NCBI RefSeq assembly: GCF_904848585.1
Contig: NZ_CAJHCR010000011.1
Location: 62,001 to 126,000, forward strand
Length of the DNA stretch: 64,000 bases
Origin: Paraburkholderia kirstenboschensis
Lineage (GTDB): Bacteria > Pseudomonadota > Gammaproteobacteria > Burkholderiales > Burkholderiaceae
Direction: 5' to 3'
Shown here: positions 1 to 8,096 of the stretch, piece after piece
How the letters are laid out: each line of letters begins with the position of its first letter
Numbering within the stretch: the first letter of the stretch is position 1
Notes under the pieces: model-generated
Databases searched by the model: none
The model's input: only the letters and a program-made list of their open reading frames with translations
What the model was told of the DNA's origin: nothing
Translations under genes and position numbers: made by a program

Positions 1-984
1 GGTGTGCTGGACGGCCGCATCGCCTGCGAAGCACTTGGCCATCGACGCCGCGGCGGTCGCCTCGATGCCCGCGTCCAGCTTCGACGCGGCGGAGCGCACG
101 AGCAGCCGTGCGGCTTCGGTGTCCTTGGCCATGTCGGCCAGCATGAACTGGATCGCCTGAAACTCGGCGATCGCCTGGCCGAACTGCTTGCGCATCCTGG
201 CCTGTTCGACGCTCGCTTCCAGCGCAGCCTGCATGATGCCCACAGCGAGCGCCCCGATGCCGACGCGCCCTTTCTCGAGCACGCTCATCATCATGTGAAA
301 GCCGCGGCCTTCCGTGCCGAGCAGCGCGTCCGCCGGCAGTTTCACGTCGTCGAAATGCAGTTCGCCGACCTGCGACGCGCGCTGGCCCAGCTTGTGTTCC
401 TTGGCCCCGCGAGACACGCCCCGGGACGCGCAATCGACGATGAAGATGCTCATTCCGCGCCTGCCCGCGGCGGGATCGGTGCGCGCCAGCACGAGCGCCA
501 CGTCGGCGACCGGTGCATTGTGTATCCATAGCTTCGAGCCGCTGAGCGACCAGCCGTCGCCATCGCGCACGGCAGTCGTCTTCACGCCGGATACGTCGCT
601 TCCCGCGCCCGCCTCAGTGATGCAATACGCGCCCTTTAACTCGGCGCGCACGAGCGGCCCGATCCAGCGGTCGATCTGCGCCGGCGTGCCGTGCTTGCTC
701 AGCAAGGTGCCGAGCAACTCGACGAGACCGCACTGGTCGGCGACGGACGAATAGCCGCGGCTGATCTCCTCCATCACGATCGAATATGCGAGGCAATCCA
801 GCCCCGCGCCGCCCATGGATTCCGGCACCGTGATGCCAAACAGCCCGGTCTCGCCCATCTGCCGATAGATGTCGGCCGGAAAGCTCTCGTCGCGGTCGAG
901 CGCCTCGGCCTGCGGCCGGATGACCTCGTTGGAAAAGCGGCGAGCCATGTCGGCCACTTGCTGGTGCTCGGTGGACAGAATCAA
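1..984 (-). CDS. Acyl-CoA dehydrogenase, 5' portion (runs off left edge)
   Basis: Flavin-dependent acyl-CoA dehydrogenase, expected to oxidise an acyl-CoA to the enoyl-CoA and pass electrons to ETF. The 328 codons present are open to the window edge. The translation has the family's FAD/substrate stretch CITEAGAGSDVSG, then SGSKLWIHNA, and later EKGRVGIGALAVGIMQAAL and RKQFGQAIAEFQ, all in the usual order. The catalytic Glu near residue 370 of a typical 380-residue enzyme would lie outside the window. I chose a TTG start at 984-982 (MILSTEHQQ), because GGAGACGAG sits just upstream and no ATG or GTG fits the family N-terminus. Substrate chain length cannot be told. Confidence 0.9.
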   Translation of the reverse strand, partial: MILSTEHQQVADMARRFSNEVIRPQAEALDRDESFPADIYRQMGETGLFGITVPESMGGAGLDCLAYSIVMEEISRGYSSVADQCGLVELLGTLLSKHGTPAQIDRWIGPLVRAELKGAYCITEAGAGSDVSGVKTTAVRDGDGWSLSGSKLWIHNAPVADVALVLARTDPAAGRRGMSIFIVDCASRGVSRGAKEHKLGQRASQVGELHFDDVKLPADALLGTEGRGFHMMMSVLEKGRVGIGALAVGIMQAALEASVEQARMRKQFGQAIAEFQAIQFMLADMAKDTEAARLLVRSAASKLDAGIEATAAASMAKCFAGDAAVQHT

Positions 985-1412
985 CTCGTCTCCTCCATGG
1001 CGGCAGCGTTTCAAAGCCGCGATACGGTTATGGCAACGCCGGCGCATCAGCCTCGATGGATCGCCGACCCGGTCACGAAACTTTAAGCTAGTTAGATCGA
1101 TCTAGCAAGTGTCCGTCAACGGCGTTACGATTGGGGGGAAAGGCTATCATCGGGCCCTAGGGCTCGCGCTGTTCACCGCGTTTCCAGAGCGATCGTCAGC
1201 CCATACCCGTCGATAGGCGTTCGTGAAAATTGTTCGATCGAAATCCCACGAGAGACGCAACGGTGATACAGCGGCGGTGGGAAAGCATCCACCTGAGTTT
1301 CGATCCGTTGCGGTGCCCACCGCGATGTCGCATGCTTACTCGCAAGTCATACTATCGCCTAACCACCGCCATGCGATTTTGCCCTGCGTCGAATACCGGC
1401 ATAGAGATCGTG
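985..1412. other. Intergenic region with operator-like inverted repeat
   Basis: No convincing gene: the short frames here lack family resemblance and good ribosome sites. About 100 bp upstream of the acyl-CoA dehydrogenase start, 1087-1106 reads GCTAG, ten bases including AGATCGAT, then CTAGC. This is an imperfect inverted repeat of the kind bound by TetR-type repressors of fatty-acid genes. The operator role is inference. Confidence 0.35.
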
Positions 1413-2343
1413 TTACTTCCTTAGAGGATATGTCGCCGCAATCTCTTCCAAGCGATGTGACAGTTTCGTGAGCCACTCGCGCCGCTCTCTATCGTAGGTA
1501 TGCCGGTTATAGATACCGATGACTCCAGGCTGGACATGACCGAGGACTGCCTCGGCGATTTCGTTCGGACAACCGATCGTTGCAAGCAGTGTGCGGGGGG
1601 TGCGTCGAAACTCGTAAGCGGACCAATGCGCCACAGGTAATCGCGGGCGATCATGGTTCGGTGCAATCTTGCAGTACGGCTGATGATAGTAGACGCCGTG
1701 CTGGACCACGGTCTGGTCCGTCGTCTTCCCACGCGACGAAGGAAAGAGAACCGTCCCCTTGGCCTGATCGAGCCGTCGCCGCACAATTACTTCGGCGCGG
1801 CCCACTAGCGGCACACGGAAGGCACCTCCAAGCTCCATGCGAAGGCGAGTTGCGAGCACTGGAGTCGATCGATATGATTCGAGCAGATCGAAAGCCTCGG
1901 CGCGCGTGATGGTAGTCGCAGGCTTATCCGCGATAGGCCCCAACATCACCTTAAATACACGTGCGAGCTCGACTGCACTTTTGGTCTTCCGGTTGACTTC
2001 TACGTGCCCCTGCAGATAGTGGCGACACAGCTGTCTGACGTGTAGTTGTCCGGTGATGGACGAGTAGCCCCTGCTTCCGTCATTCGACGCAGTGCGCCAA
2101 AAGCTCAGCGCCCGAGTCCTGCTCGACGCGGCTCTTCTCCCACGCAGCGATGGCTCCAGCAAACGACATTGCTGGTCATTCATCTAGCTTCACTTGCCGC
2201 ATGCGGCTATCGACCGGTGACTTGTAGCGATACGTCCACGATTTCCGGCTCGTAGACGCTTGCAAGCGCAGTCCAGGAAATCCATCGGAGGTCATGTGAT
2301 CGCCGCTCGGCAAACTGGCTGCGGCACGTGCATCGAAGCGCAT
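1413..2343 (-). pseudogene. Decayed tyrosine recombinase (phage-type integrase)
   Basis: Remnant of a DUF4102/arm-domain integrase, a site-specific recombinase of genomic islands. Reading from ATG at 2343, the arm domain (MRFDARAAASLPSG...FPGLRLQAS) runs to KLDE and hits TGA at 2178-2176 where the family has Trp. The same frame continues recognisably (PAMSFAGAIAAWEKSRVEQD) to a second TGA at 2082-2080. The rest lies in another frame, so there is also a frameshift between about 2080 and 2050. A core-binding piece (VRQLCRHYLQGHVEV) is joined near 1820 directly to the C-terminal catalytic piece (RVPLVGRAEVIVRRRLDQAKG). A segment that normally carries the first catalytic Arg is therefore missing. 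The HxxR region reads AYEFRRT (His replaced), while LGH and the tyrosine stretch IYNRHTY remain. Not functional. Confidence 0.85.
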
Positions 2344-2557
2344 TCTTCCCTCGGCGTAGATTGTTCTGAGGGAGAATATCCGGCGTAGGTTTCCTTGGCC
2401 ACGCCGAGAAAACCTACGCCTACGTCGCAAGTTTAGATATACGGAGACCAGCGTCGATGCGTCGACTGGCGCCGTCGACACTTTTCTTTTTATCTTCAAT
2501 CACTTGCGGACTGTGTTGGCTCTCCTTGGGAGACCGCAGACAGATCCCGGATTCGCG

Positions 2558-3220
2558 CTATTCGTTCTCGTCGAAGTAATGCCCGAACTTAAGCTGCTTC
2601 GTGCGGATATAGCGCTCGTTTTCCTCGCGCATCGGAATGGCGAGCGCGACGCGTTCGCAGACCGGAATGCCGTGCTTGGACAGCGTGTCGAACTTCTCGG
2701 GGTTGTTGCTCATCAAGCGGACCGAGGTGACCTTCAGCGTGCGCAGGATGCCCGCCGCCGAGTCGTATTCGCGTGAGTCGTCCGGCAGACCGAGATCGAG
2801 ATTGGCCTCGACGGTATCGCGCCCCTGCTCCTGCAGCGCATAAGCGCGGATCTTGTTCGACAGACCGATGCCGCGGCCTTCGTGACCACGCAGATACAGA
2901 AGCACGCCGCAGCCTTCGGCAGCGATATAGCGCAGCGCCAGATCGAGCTGCTCGCCGCAATCGCAGCGGTAGGAGCCGAGCACGTCGCCCGTCAGGCATT
3001 CGGAGTGCAAACGTGTCAGCACCGAAGACCCGTTCGCGACGTCGCCCATCACGAGCGCAAGATGTTCGGCGCCGCTTTCGACCACGCGAAACACGTAAGA
3101 GGTGAACGTGCCGTAGCGCGTGGGAAGCGTGGCGGTGGCGTCGAGAACGACGCATTCGCCGTTGATGGCGCCGTCTACTACGGGCGACGGATCGTGAGAC
3201 GTGAGCATGGCGTTAGGCAA
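2558..3220 (-). CDS. ribA: GTP cyclohydrolase II
   Basis: Converts GTP to 2,5-diamino-6-ribosylamino-4-pyrimidinone 5'-phosphate, formate and pyrophosphate, the first step of riboflavin synthesis; cytosolic. The 220-residue protein is a normal stand-alone RibA length. The zinc ligands are seen as Cys75, Cys86 and Cys88 in ECLTGDVLGSYRCDCGEQ. The catalytic region RGHEGRGIGL, the DTVEANLDLG stretch and the C-terminal SNNPEKFDTL motif are all present. There is no fused DHBP synthase domain. It stands alone, and I saw no FMN riboswitch consensus upstream. The ATG at 3220 (MPNAML) could be replaced by the internal Met5 at 3208. Confidence 0.95.
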   Translation of the reverse strand: MPNAMLTSHDPSPVVDGAINGECVVLDATATLPTRYGTFTSYVFRVVESGAEHLALVMGDVANGSSVLTRLHSECLTGDVLGSYRCDCGEQLDLALRYIAAEGCGVLLYLRGHEGRGIGLSNKIRAYALQEQGRDTVEANLDLGLPDDSREYDSAAGILRTLKVTSVRLMSNNPEKFDTLSKHGIPVCERVALAIPMREENERYIRTKQLKFGHYFDENE

Positions 3221-3508
3221 TGGTGCTGGACATGAACCCGATGAAACCGGGGATAAGGTACGGACAGGAGTTTACCGCTAATCGGCCAACCGCACCCGTA
3301 TGCCCATGCATGGCGCACGGATCGTGCACCAGCGAAGCGCCCGATGCGCCGCAAATGCAAACAGCGCGAGGCCGCTACCCGAACTAAACGCTTTGCGCGC
3401 TCCAGGTATTCCCGAACACACTCGCTGGCGCGGCGCGCCTATACTGGAATCGCTTGGTCCTCGACAGCCGCCGCGCCGGCGTGCTGCACCGCGAAACGGA
3501 GCCGCTCC

Positions 3509-3952
3509 ATGACAACCGTTGCACAGCTTCTTAAAACCAAACCCAACAACACGACCGTTTACACGATACGGGCCGACGACTCCGTCTATGAAGCGATCAA
3601 GCTGATGGCCGAGAAAGGCATTGGCGCGCTCGTGGTTACGGATGGCGACAGCATTGCGGGGATCGTCACCGAGCGCGATTACGCGCGCAAGATCGTGCTG
3701 ATGGACCGGTCTTCGAAGGCCACGCCGGTACGCGAGATCATGAGCAAAGCCGTGCGCTTCGTGCGCCCCGAGCAGACCACCGACGACTGCATGGCGCTCA
3801 TGACCGAGCGGCGTATGCGCCACTTGCCGGTGATTGAAAACGACCGGCTAGTGGGAATGGTGTCGATCGGCGACCTCGTGAAAAACATCATCGCCGAACA
3901 GCAGTTCACCATTCAGCAACTGGAGTTCTATATCCACGGCGAGCGCCCCTGA
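3509..3952 (+). CDS. Two-CBS-domain protein
   Basis: Protein of 147 residues made almost entirely of a tandem CBS pair, a module that binds adenosyl nucleotides and usually senses energy state. CBS1 covers about residues 8-65 (VYTIRADDSVYEAIKLMAEK...GIVTERDYARK) and CBS2 about 75-130 (FVRPEQTTDDCMALMTERRM...GMVSIGDLVK). There is no catalytic domain and no signal peptide. The ATG at 3509 was chosen over upstream in-frame codons because it begins the first conserved helix (MTTVAQLL). Ligand and partner are unknown. Confidence 0.9.
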   Translation: MTTVAQLLKTKPNNTTVYTIRADDSVYEAIKLMAEKGIGALVVTDGDSIAGIVTERDYARKIVLMDRSSKATPVREIMSKAVRFVRPEQTTDDCMALMTERRMRHLPVIENDRLVGMVSIGDLVKNIIAEQQFTIQQLEFYIHGERP

Positions 3953-4420
3953 CGCGGCGCGCCCGCCGCGTCTACGAGCCGCAAAAAAAGCCCAATCGCT
4001 GAACGGTTGGGCGAAGCTACCTTGCGGCAGCGGAGGTTCCTGTGAATTCTGGACGGTGCATGACACCGCGCAGCACTTTGCCGGCGCCCTGCTTTGCTAG
4101 CGCGCAGGGCTACGGCGCTGCCTGACTGGCTATGGACCACGGATTTGAGCCTTTGCGCCAGCCCGCGCAACGCCTCAGAACCACGTGATTCGATACTTTA
4201 ATTTCGTCTGGAAGGCTGGCGCGCCGCATGTTCCAGCGGCGCGCTCCCCTGCTCACCATTCAGACTCGCAATGCTTGCTGCAGACCGGCTGCATCGCGCT
4301 TGTGGATCTTGCGCTCTGCGGCCGTATCAACGTGACCCGCCGGCTGCAGACTCACCTACCTGATGCTGTCGACGTGGCCTGGTCACCGAATCTAGTTGCC
4401 CCAAGCTTGGTTGCCGAAAC
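3953..4420. other. Intergenic region without recognised gene
   Basis: Apart from the hairpin at 3983-4012, I see no gene, RNA or repeat here. Short open frames on both strands have atypical composition and no family resemblance. Confidence 0.5.
3983..4012 (-). terminator. Rho-independent terminator, minus strand
   Basis: GCCCAATCG (3990-3998) pairs with CGGTTGGGC (4004-4012) with one G-T pair and a 5-base loop. A run of seven A at 3983-3989 becomes a U tract on the minus strand, so it would stop leftward transcription, for example from the DUF4148 gene. On the plus strand there is no U tract after the stem. Confidence 0.65.
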
Positions 4421-4765
4421 TTAGTTGCCGAAATACACCGACTTCGGGCCGGTCATCTGCTCACGCACGCCGCCCGATTGCGACGAGCCGTTCGCCACGC
4501 CACCGTAGCCGCTGGTGTCCGCAACTGGCAATTGCGTTTGCGCGACTGCCGGGTTTTGCGCCTGAACGCGACGCTCAGCGGCCTGGATGTCGGCCGGATA
4601 GTTCGGGTCATTGCTGACTGCCGGGTTGTAGCCGGCGTGTTCCAACTGGATCAGTTCGTTGCGGACTTCCGCGCGCGTCACAGGTTGCTGGCTCGATTGA
4701 GCGAACGATGCGACCGGAGCGGCGAGAACGGCTGCGATGGCGACTGCCTTGATAAGCGATTTCAT
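4421..4765 (-). CDS. DUF4148 small exported protein
   Basis: A 114-residue exported protein of the DUF4148 family, abundant in Burkholderia and of unknown function. A signal peptide is clear (MKSLIKAVAIAAVLAAPVASFAQ, cleavage after FAQ). The mature part starts with the family motif VTRAEVRNELIQLEHAGYNP, followed by NYPADIQAAERRV. The ATG at 4765 is preceded by GGAGGT at ideal spacing; an upstream in-frame GTG at 4840 would bury the signal peptide and was rejected. Likely periplasmic. Transcription probably ends at the hairpin at 3983-4012. Confidence 0.88.
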   Translation of the reverse strand: MKSLIKAVAIAAVLAAPVASFAQSSQQPVTRAEVRNELIQLEHAGYNPAVSNDPNYPADIQAAERRVQAQNPAVAQTQLPVADTSGYGGVANGSSQSGGVREQMTGPKSVYFGN

Positions 4766-5027
4766 GATTATTACCTCCAGATTTGGTTTTATTTGCTGCT
4801 TGCCACACGGTGTGGAAGCGAGTGATTCCAGTCTAGTCACCGGCGCACCGAGGGAAAACCCCTAATTGTGAGATACATAATTGTCGTAATCGAAAAAGTC
4901 AGACGGAATTGCCGCTACGGGAAATGCAGCTTGCATCGTTGCCGTAATAAATTGCCGGTATGCAACGCTTGGCCTGCTGGATTCGCAGCCACGGCGCTGA
5001 TCCGCCAGGTCCACTGCCGCGAGACGG

Positions 5028-5675
5028 TCAAATTTGCGAATTGCCGCCGAGCTCCGCGTGAGGTGCAAGAAGCAGCTTGCGCGGGCCGCTGACGAACGCG
5101 CTGCCTGGCTCGAAAAAACGCAGCGGCCGATGCGTTTCGCGGGACAAGCCAATGCGTGTCGTCACACCCACCGGTACATCGCCTTTCTCGATGACACCGA
5201 TCCACAGGTCGCGCCCGCCACAAAGATCGCGGCCGTCGAAGGACTGGCCGATGCCCAGCGCCATAGTGAGACGGCCAGGTCCGCGCGCCAGGTCGCGCAG
5301 CGGCACGCCGGGGCGGCGCGCTTCCATCAGCGGCAGGCCCTCGAGCGGCTCTATCGCCCGAATGAGAATGCCCGCACCGACGTTCTCCGCTTCGGCGGAC
5401 ATATTGAGCATGTACGATAGCCCGTAGGTGAGCCGCACATAGGCGTAGCCGGGCGCGAGAAACATGGAGCCGTTATATGGACGGCGTCCGATGAACGCAT
5501 GGCTGGTCGAATCGCCCACCGGATATGCCTCGGTCTCGACGATGCGGCCGCTCATACGCCCCTCGGACACATCGTGCACGAGGTATTTGCCGATCATGAA
5601 ACGCGCGAGGTCCGCCGCCCCGACGGGCAAATCGTCACGCGACAACGGGATGATGGGAAGCAATGGTTTGCGCAT
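5028..5675 (-). CDS. mpg: 3-methyladenine DNA glycosylase (MPG/AAG family)
   Basis: Base-excision repair glycosylase of the AAG/MPG fold, predicted to remove alkylated purines such as 3-methyladenine. Family motifs in the 215-residue product are GRIVETEAY (catalytic Glu), DSTSHAF, NGSMFLAPGYAYVRLTYG and the C-terminal RIGLSRETHRPLRFF. Length is typical. The frame stays open upstream to 6560, but the ATG at 5675 begins the conserved N-terminus and is preceded by AAAAAGG. The upstream part of that frame crosses a tandem repeat and has no family resemblance. Confidence 0.9.
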   Translation of the reverse strand: MRKPLLPIIPLSRDDLPVGAADLARFMIGKYLVHDVSEGRMSGRIVETEAYPVGDSTSHAFIGRRPYNGSMFLAPGYAYVRLTYGLSYMLNMSAEAENVGAGILIRAIEPLEGLPLMEARRPGVPLRDLARGPGRLTMALGIGQSFDGRDLCGGRDLWIGVIEKGDVPVGVTTRIGLSRETHRPLRFFEPGSAFVSGPRKLLLAPHAELGGNSQI

Positions 5676-6117
5676 GCAGCGTGCCTTTTTGAATGCGTTG
5701 GTTCGTGCGTTGGTTCGTGCGTTGGTTCGTGCGTTGGTTCGTGCGTTGGTTCGGCCGTGGGCTGATCCGTTGGTTAGTCCACTCTTTGGGAATGCGAGAC
5801 GCCGCGACCTACACCAGCGCGCCCGGATATGCAGCAAAGCTTTGCGCATCATGGCTTCACCGTTGTAGCAAAGCCTCATTCCGGGCACCGCCGCATTCAC
5901 CCTGGAACCAATTGGAGTATCGTTTGCTTCCGGCCCGAAGCAAGCCAGTGCCGGCTCACGCGGGCTTCGGCCCGTCGAAGCAGCCGCGATGAGCTTGCCA
6001 GACTCAAGCATTTGCAAGACCCGCAGCACGTCCTTCCGATTTGATTCCGCTGTACCCGTAGTGCAACACATGGTCTCCGCCAGGGGACGAGCATATTCAC
6101 GACAAGGAGAAACTCGC
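5676..6117. other. Divergent intergenic region between mpg and BON gene
   Basis: Contains the 12-bp tandem array and presumably two divergent promoters. No other gene was recognised. Confidence 0.5.
5690..5760. repeat. 12-bp tandem repeat upstream of mpg
   Basis: Four perfect copies of GTTCGTGCGTTG occupy 5701-5748. They are flanked by degenerate copies on the left (to about 5690) and right (5749-5760). The array starts about 25 bp upstream of the mpg start codon on the minus strand, so it lies in the probable leader or promoter of that gene. The unit is a multiple of three and leaves all frames open. Confidence 0.9.
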
Positions 6118-6483
6118 ATGAAAGCATCCACGGCAATGAAGATGGTCGGCGGCGCGCTGATCGTACTGGCATCGCTCAACGCGTCCGCACAAAGCAGCGA
6201 CGCGTCGGCGACGGCACCGGCAACCGCGGCGTCGTCGGCGGCAACGGGCAAGCAGGCCAAGGCTGCCAACCGTGCGCTCGGACGCAAGGTCCGTGGCGCG
6301 CTCTCCAAGACGAAGGGCTTGAGCGTCGCGAACATCAACGTGCGTGCACGCGGAGGCGCGGTGACGCTGGCGGGCACGGTGCCCGACCAGTCGCAAGTCG
6401 ACCTTGCTACGCAAGCGGCGCAAGGCGTGGCTGGCGTGACGTCGGTGAAGAACGCATTGACGGTTCGTCCGGTCGGCCAGTAA
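6118..6483 (+). CDS. Exported BON-domain protein
   Basis: A 121-residue protein with a signal peptide (MKASTAMKMVGGALIVLASLNASAQ), an Ala/Ser/Thr-rich linker, and one BON domain at about residues 55-119. The BON domain has the glycine-centred pattern VNVRARGGAVTLAGTVPD followed by a helix and GVTSVKNALTV. BON domains bind phospholipid or other envelope surfaces, so a periplasmic envelope-stress role is plausible. AAGGAGA precedes the ATG at 6118, which decides the start over the longer frame from 5989. Confidence 0.85.
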   Translation: MKASTAMKMVGGALIVLASLNASAQSSDASATAPATAASSAATGKQAKAANRALGRKVRGALSKTKGLSVANINVRARGGAVTLAGTVPDQSQVDLATQAAQGVAGVTSVKNALTVRPVGQ

Positions 6484-6492
6484 CGAGCAGAA

Positions 6493-6515
6493 GCCGGCGC
6501 TCTCGTGGCGCCGGC
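6493..6515. terminator. GC-rich hairpin after the BON gene
   Basis: GCCGGCGC (6493-6500) pairs with GCGCCGGC (6508-6515) around a 7-base loop, 10 bp after the BON stop codon. There is no clear U tract, so it may be an mRNA 3' stabiliser or a weak terminator. Confidence 0.45.
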
Positions 6516-6621
6516 AGCAACATAGGCGGGTGCTGGCGTCGAGTTGCCTGATGCTGGCACTCTGCCGGGTGTAACGGGCTTTTAGGCGACTCTTGCAGCA
6601 GGCGTCGCAGCTGGCCGATCG

Positions 6622-6767
6622 CAGTTGGCAGTCCGCAGTTGGCAGTCCACAGTTGGCCGGTCGCAGTTCGGGGCTGCCCTTTCGCAGGTCGAAGTCGCAG
6701 TCCGCAGTCCGCAGTCCGCAATCCGCAGGTCACAGTCCGCAGTCGTCAATCCCGACTTCGCAATCCG
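6622..6767. repeat. 7-bp-periodic degenerate repeat array
   Basis: Two blocks with a strict 7-base period built on CAGTCCG/CAGTTGG. The first, 6622-6656, has five consecutive units. The second, about 6690-6767, has roughly eleven units with variants such as CAATCCG and CAGGTCA. They lie in the gap between the BON gene and chaA. The long frames crossing them encode only repeat-derived peptides. Confidence 0.85.
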
Positions 6768-6967
6768 GCGCGGCAACCCCCAGCCCCAACTTGCGCTGCT
6801 AGGACCCGCACCGCCATGAACAGTCCTTCCCCGCGCCTGACAAAAAGCTCTACCATTCAAACCGTTGCGCCATCCTCCTAACGCATCGGATTAGTTCGTC
6901 GCCGCCCCCTTTCCGAAGCCCCCGTCGTCGCACGACCAGGAACAAGCACCAGACAAAAGGAAGCCCG

Positions 6968-8050
6968 ATGACCAAGCCGCCGACCGTCTTGCCCCGCTGG
7001 ACTCTCGCCGTGCCGCTGGTTGCGTGGATCGTGCTGGGCGCGGCCTACGCGTTGCCGGGCAACCAGTTTCTGCTCGTGCTGGTGGGCATCGCGCTCTGCG
7101 CCGCGGTGTTCACGGCCGTACATCACGCGGAAGTGGTCGCGCATCGCGTCGGCGAACCGTTCGGCACGCTGGTGCTCGCTGTGGCGGTGACCGTGATCGA
7201 GGTCGCGCTCATCGTCTCGGTCATGCTGACTTCAGGCCCCGAGAAAGCGGGCCTGGCACGCGATACCGTGTTTGCCGCGGTCATGATCGTCTGCAATGGG
7301 CTCGTCGGACTGTGCCTGCTGGTGGGCGGCATTCGCCATCGCGAGCAGGATTTTCAGAGCCGCGGCGCGGCTGCGGCTCTCGCCGTGCTGGCCTCGCTAT
7401 CGGTGCTGACCCTCGTCATGCCGAACTACACGACAACAAGGGTCGGCCCGGTGCTGTCGCCGTCGCAACTCGCTTTCGCCGGCGTGTCGTCGCTGGTGCT
7501 GTACGGCGTATTCGTATTCGTGCAGACGGTTCGCCATCGCGATTACTTTCTCGCCGACGTGCCCGACGAAGACGTGCACGCCGCGCCGCCCAGCGCCGGA
7601 CTCGCGCTTACGAGCGGTGGCTTGCTGCTGGTGTGCCTCGTCGCTGTGGTGCTGCTCGCGAAAGTGTTGTCGCCGGTCGTCGAGACAGCGGTTCAGAATG
7701 CGGGCGCGCCGCCGGCGGTGGTGGGCATCATCATCGCCGCGCTAGTGTTGCTGCCAGAAGGCCTGGCCGCCGTACGCGCGGCGCGCGCCGACCGCTTGCA
7801 AAACAGCCTGAATCTGGCGCTCGGCTCCGCGCTCGCGAGTATCGGCTTGACCATTCCAACCGTGGCCGCCGTGTTCCTGACGACGGGGCAACCGCTCGTG
7901 CTGGGCCTAGACGGCAAGGAGACCGTGCTGCTAGTGCTCACGCTGATTGTCGGCACACTGACGCTGAGCACAGGTCGCACGACGATCCTTCAGGGCGCGG
8001 TGCATCTGTCGCTGTTCGCCGCGTATCTGTTCCTGTCGTTCGCGCCGTGA
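6968..8050 (+). CDS. chaA: ChaA-type calcium/sodium-proton antiporter
   Basis: Inner-membrane cation/proton antiporter of the CaCA superfamily (360 residues, about 10-11 hydrophobic segments). The first alpha-repeat signature is at residues 63-86 (GEPFGTLVLAVAVTVIEVAL, with acidic E63 and E78). The second is near 257-297 (ALVLLPEGLAAVRAA...LNLALGSALASIGLTIP, with E264). The two repeats are inverted copies that together form the ion site. In E. coli, ChaA exchanges Ca2+, Na+ or K+ for H+ at alkaline pH. The start is supported by AAAGGAAG. It is single-gene by layout. Confidence 0.9.
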   Translation: MTKPPTVLPRWTLAVPLVAWIVLGAAYALPGNQFLLVLVGIALCAAVFTAVHHAEVVAHRVGEPFGTLVLAVAVTVIEVALIVSVMLTSGPEKAGLARDTVFAAVMIVCNGLVGLCLLVGGIRHREQDFQSRGAAAALAVLASLSVLTLVMPNYTTTRVGPVLSPSQLAFAGVSSLVLYGVFVFVQTVRHRDYFLADVPDEDVHAAPPSAGLALTSGGLLLVCLVAVVLLAKVLSPVVETAVQNAGAPPAVVGIIIAALVLLPEGLAAVRAARADRLQNSLNLALGSALASIGLTIPTVAAVFLTTGQPLVLGLDGKETVLLVLTLIVGTLTLSTGRTTILQGAVHLSLFAAYLFLSFAP

Positions 8051-8096
8051 AGTTTGCACTCTACTGCCCACCTTCCAACGCGCGGGCCGTTGACGC

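Larger units (their letters stand above)
6484..6967. other. Intergenic region between BON gene and chaA
   Basis: Holds the hairpin at 6493-6515 and the heptamer arrays. No gene is supported. AAAGGAAG just before 6968 is the chaA ribosome site. Confidence 0.5.

Noticed and set aside
4..1105. Several long plus-strand open frames over the acyl-CoA dehydrogenase region
   Set aside because: They are antisense to a clear family protein on the minus strand and have Arg/Ala/Pro-rich compositional translations.
5028..6560. A single 510-codon minus-strand frame fusing extra N-terminal sequence to the DNA glycosylase
   Set aside because: The N-terminal 295 codons overlap the BON gene in antisense and translate the tandem repeat; only the part from 5675 matches the family, and it has its own ribosome site.
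6622..6767. Possible CRISPR array
   Set aside because: The period is 7 bases with no spacers; it is a simple tandem array.
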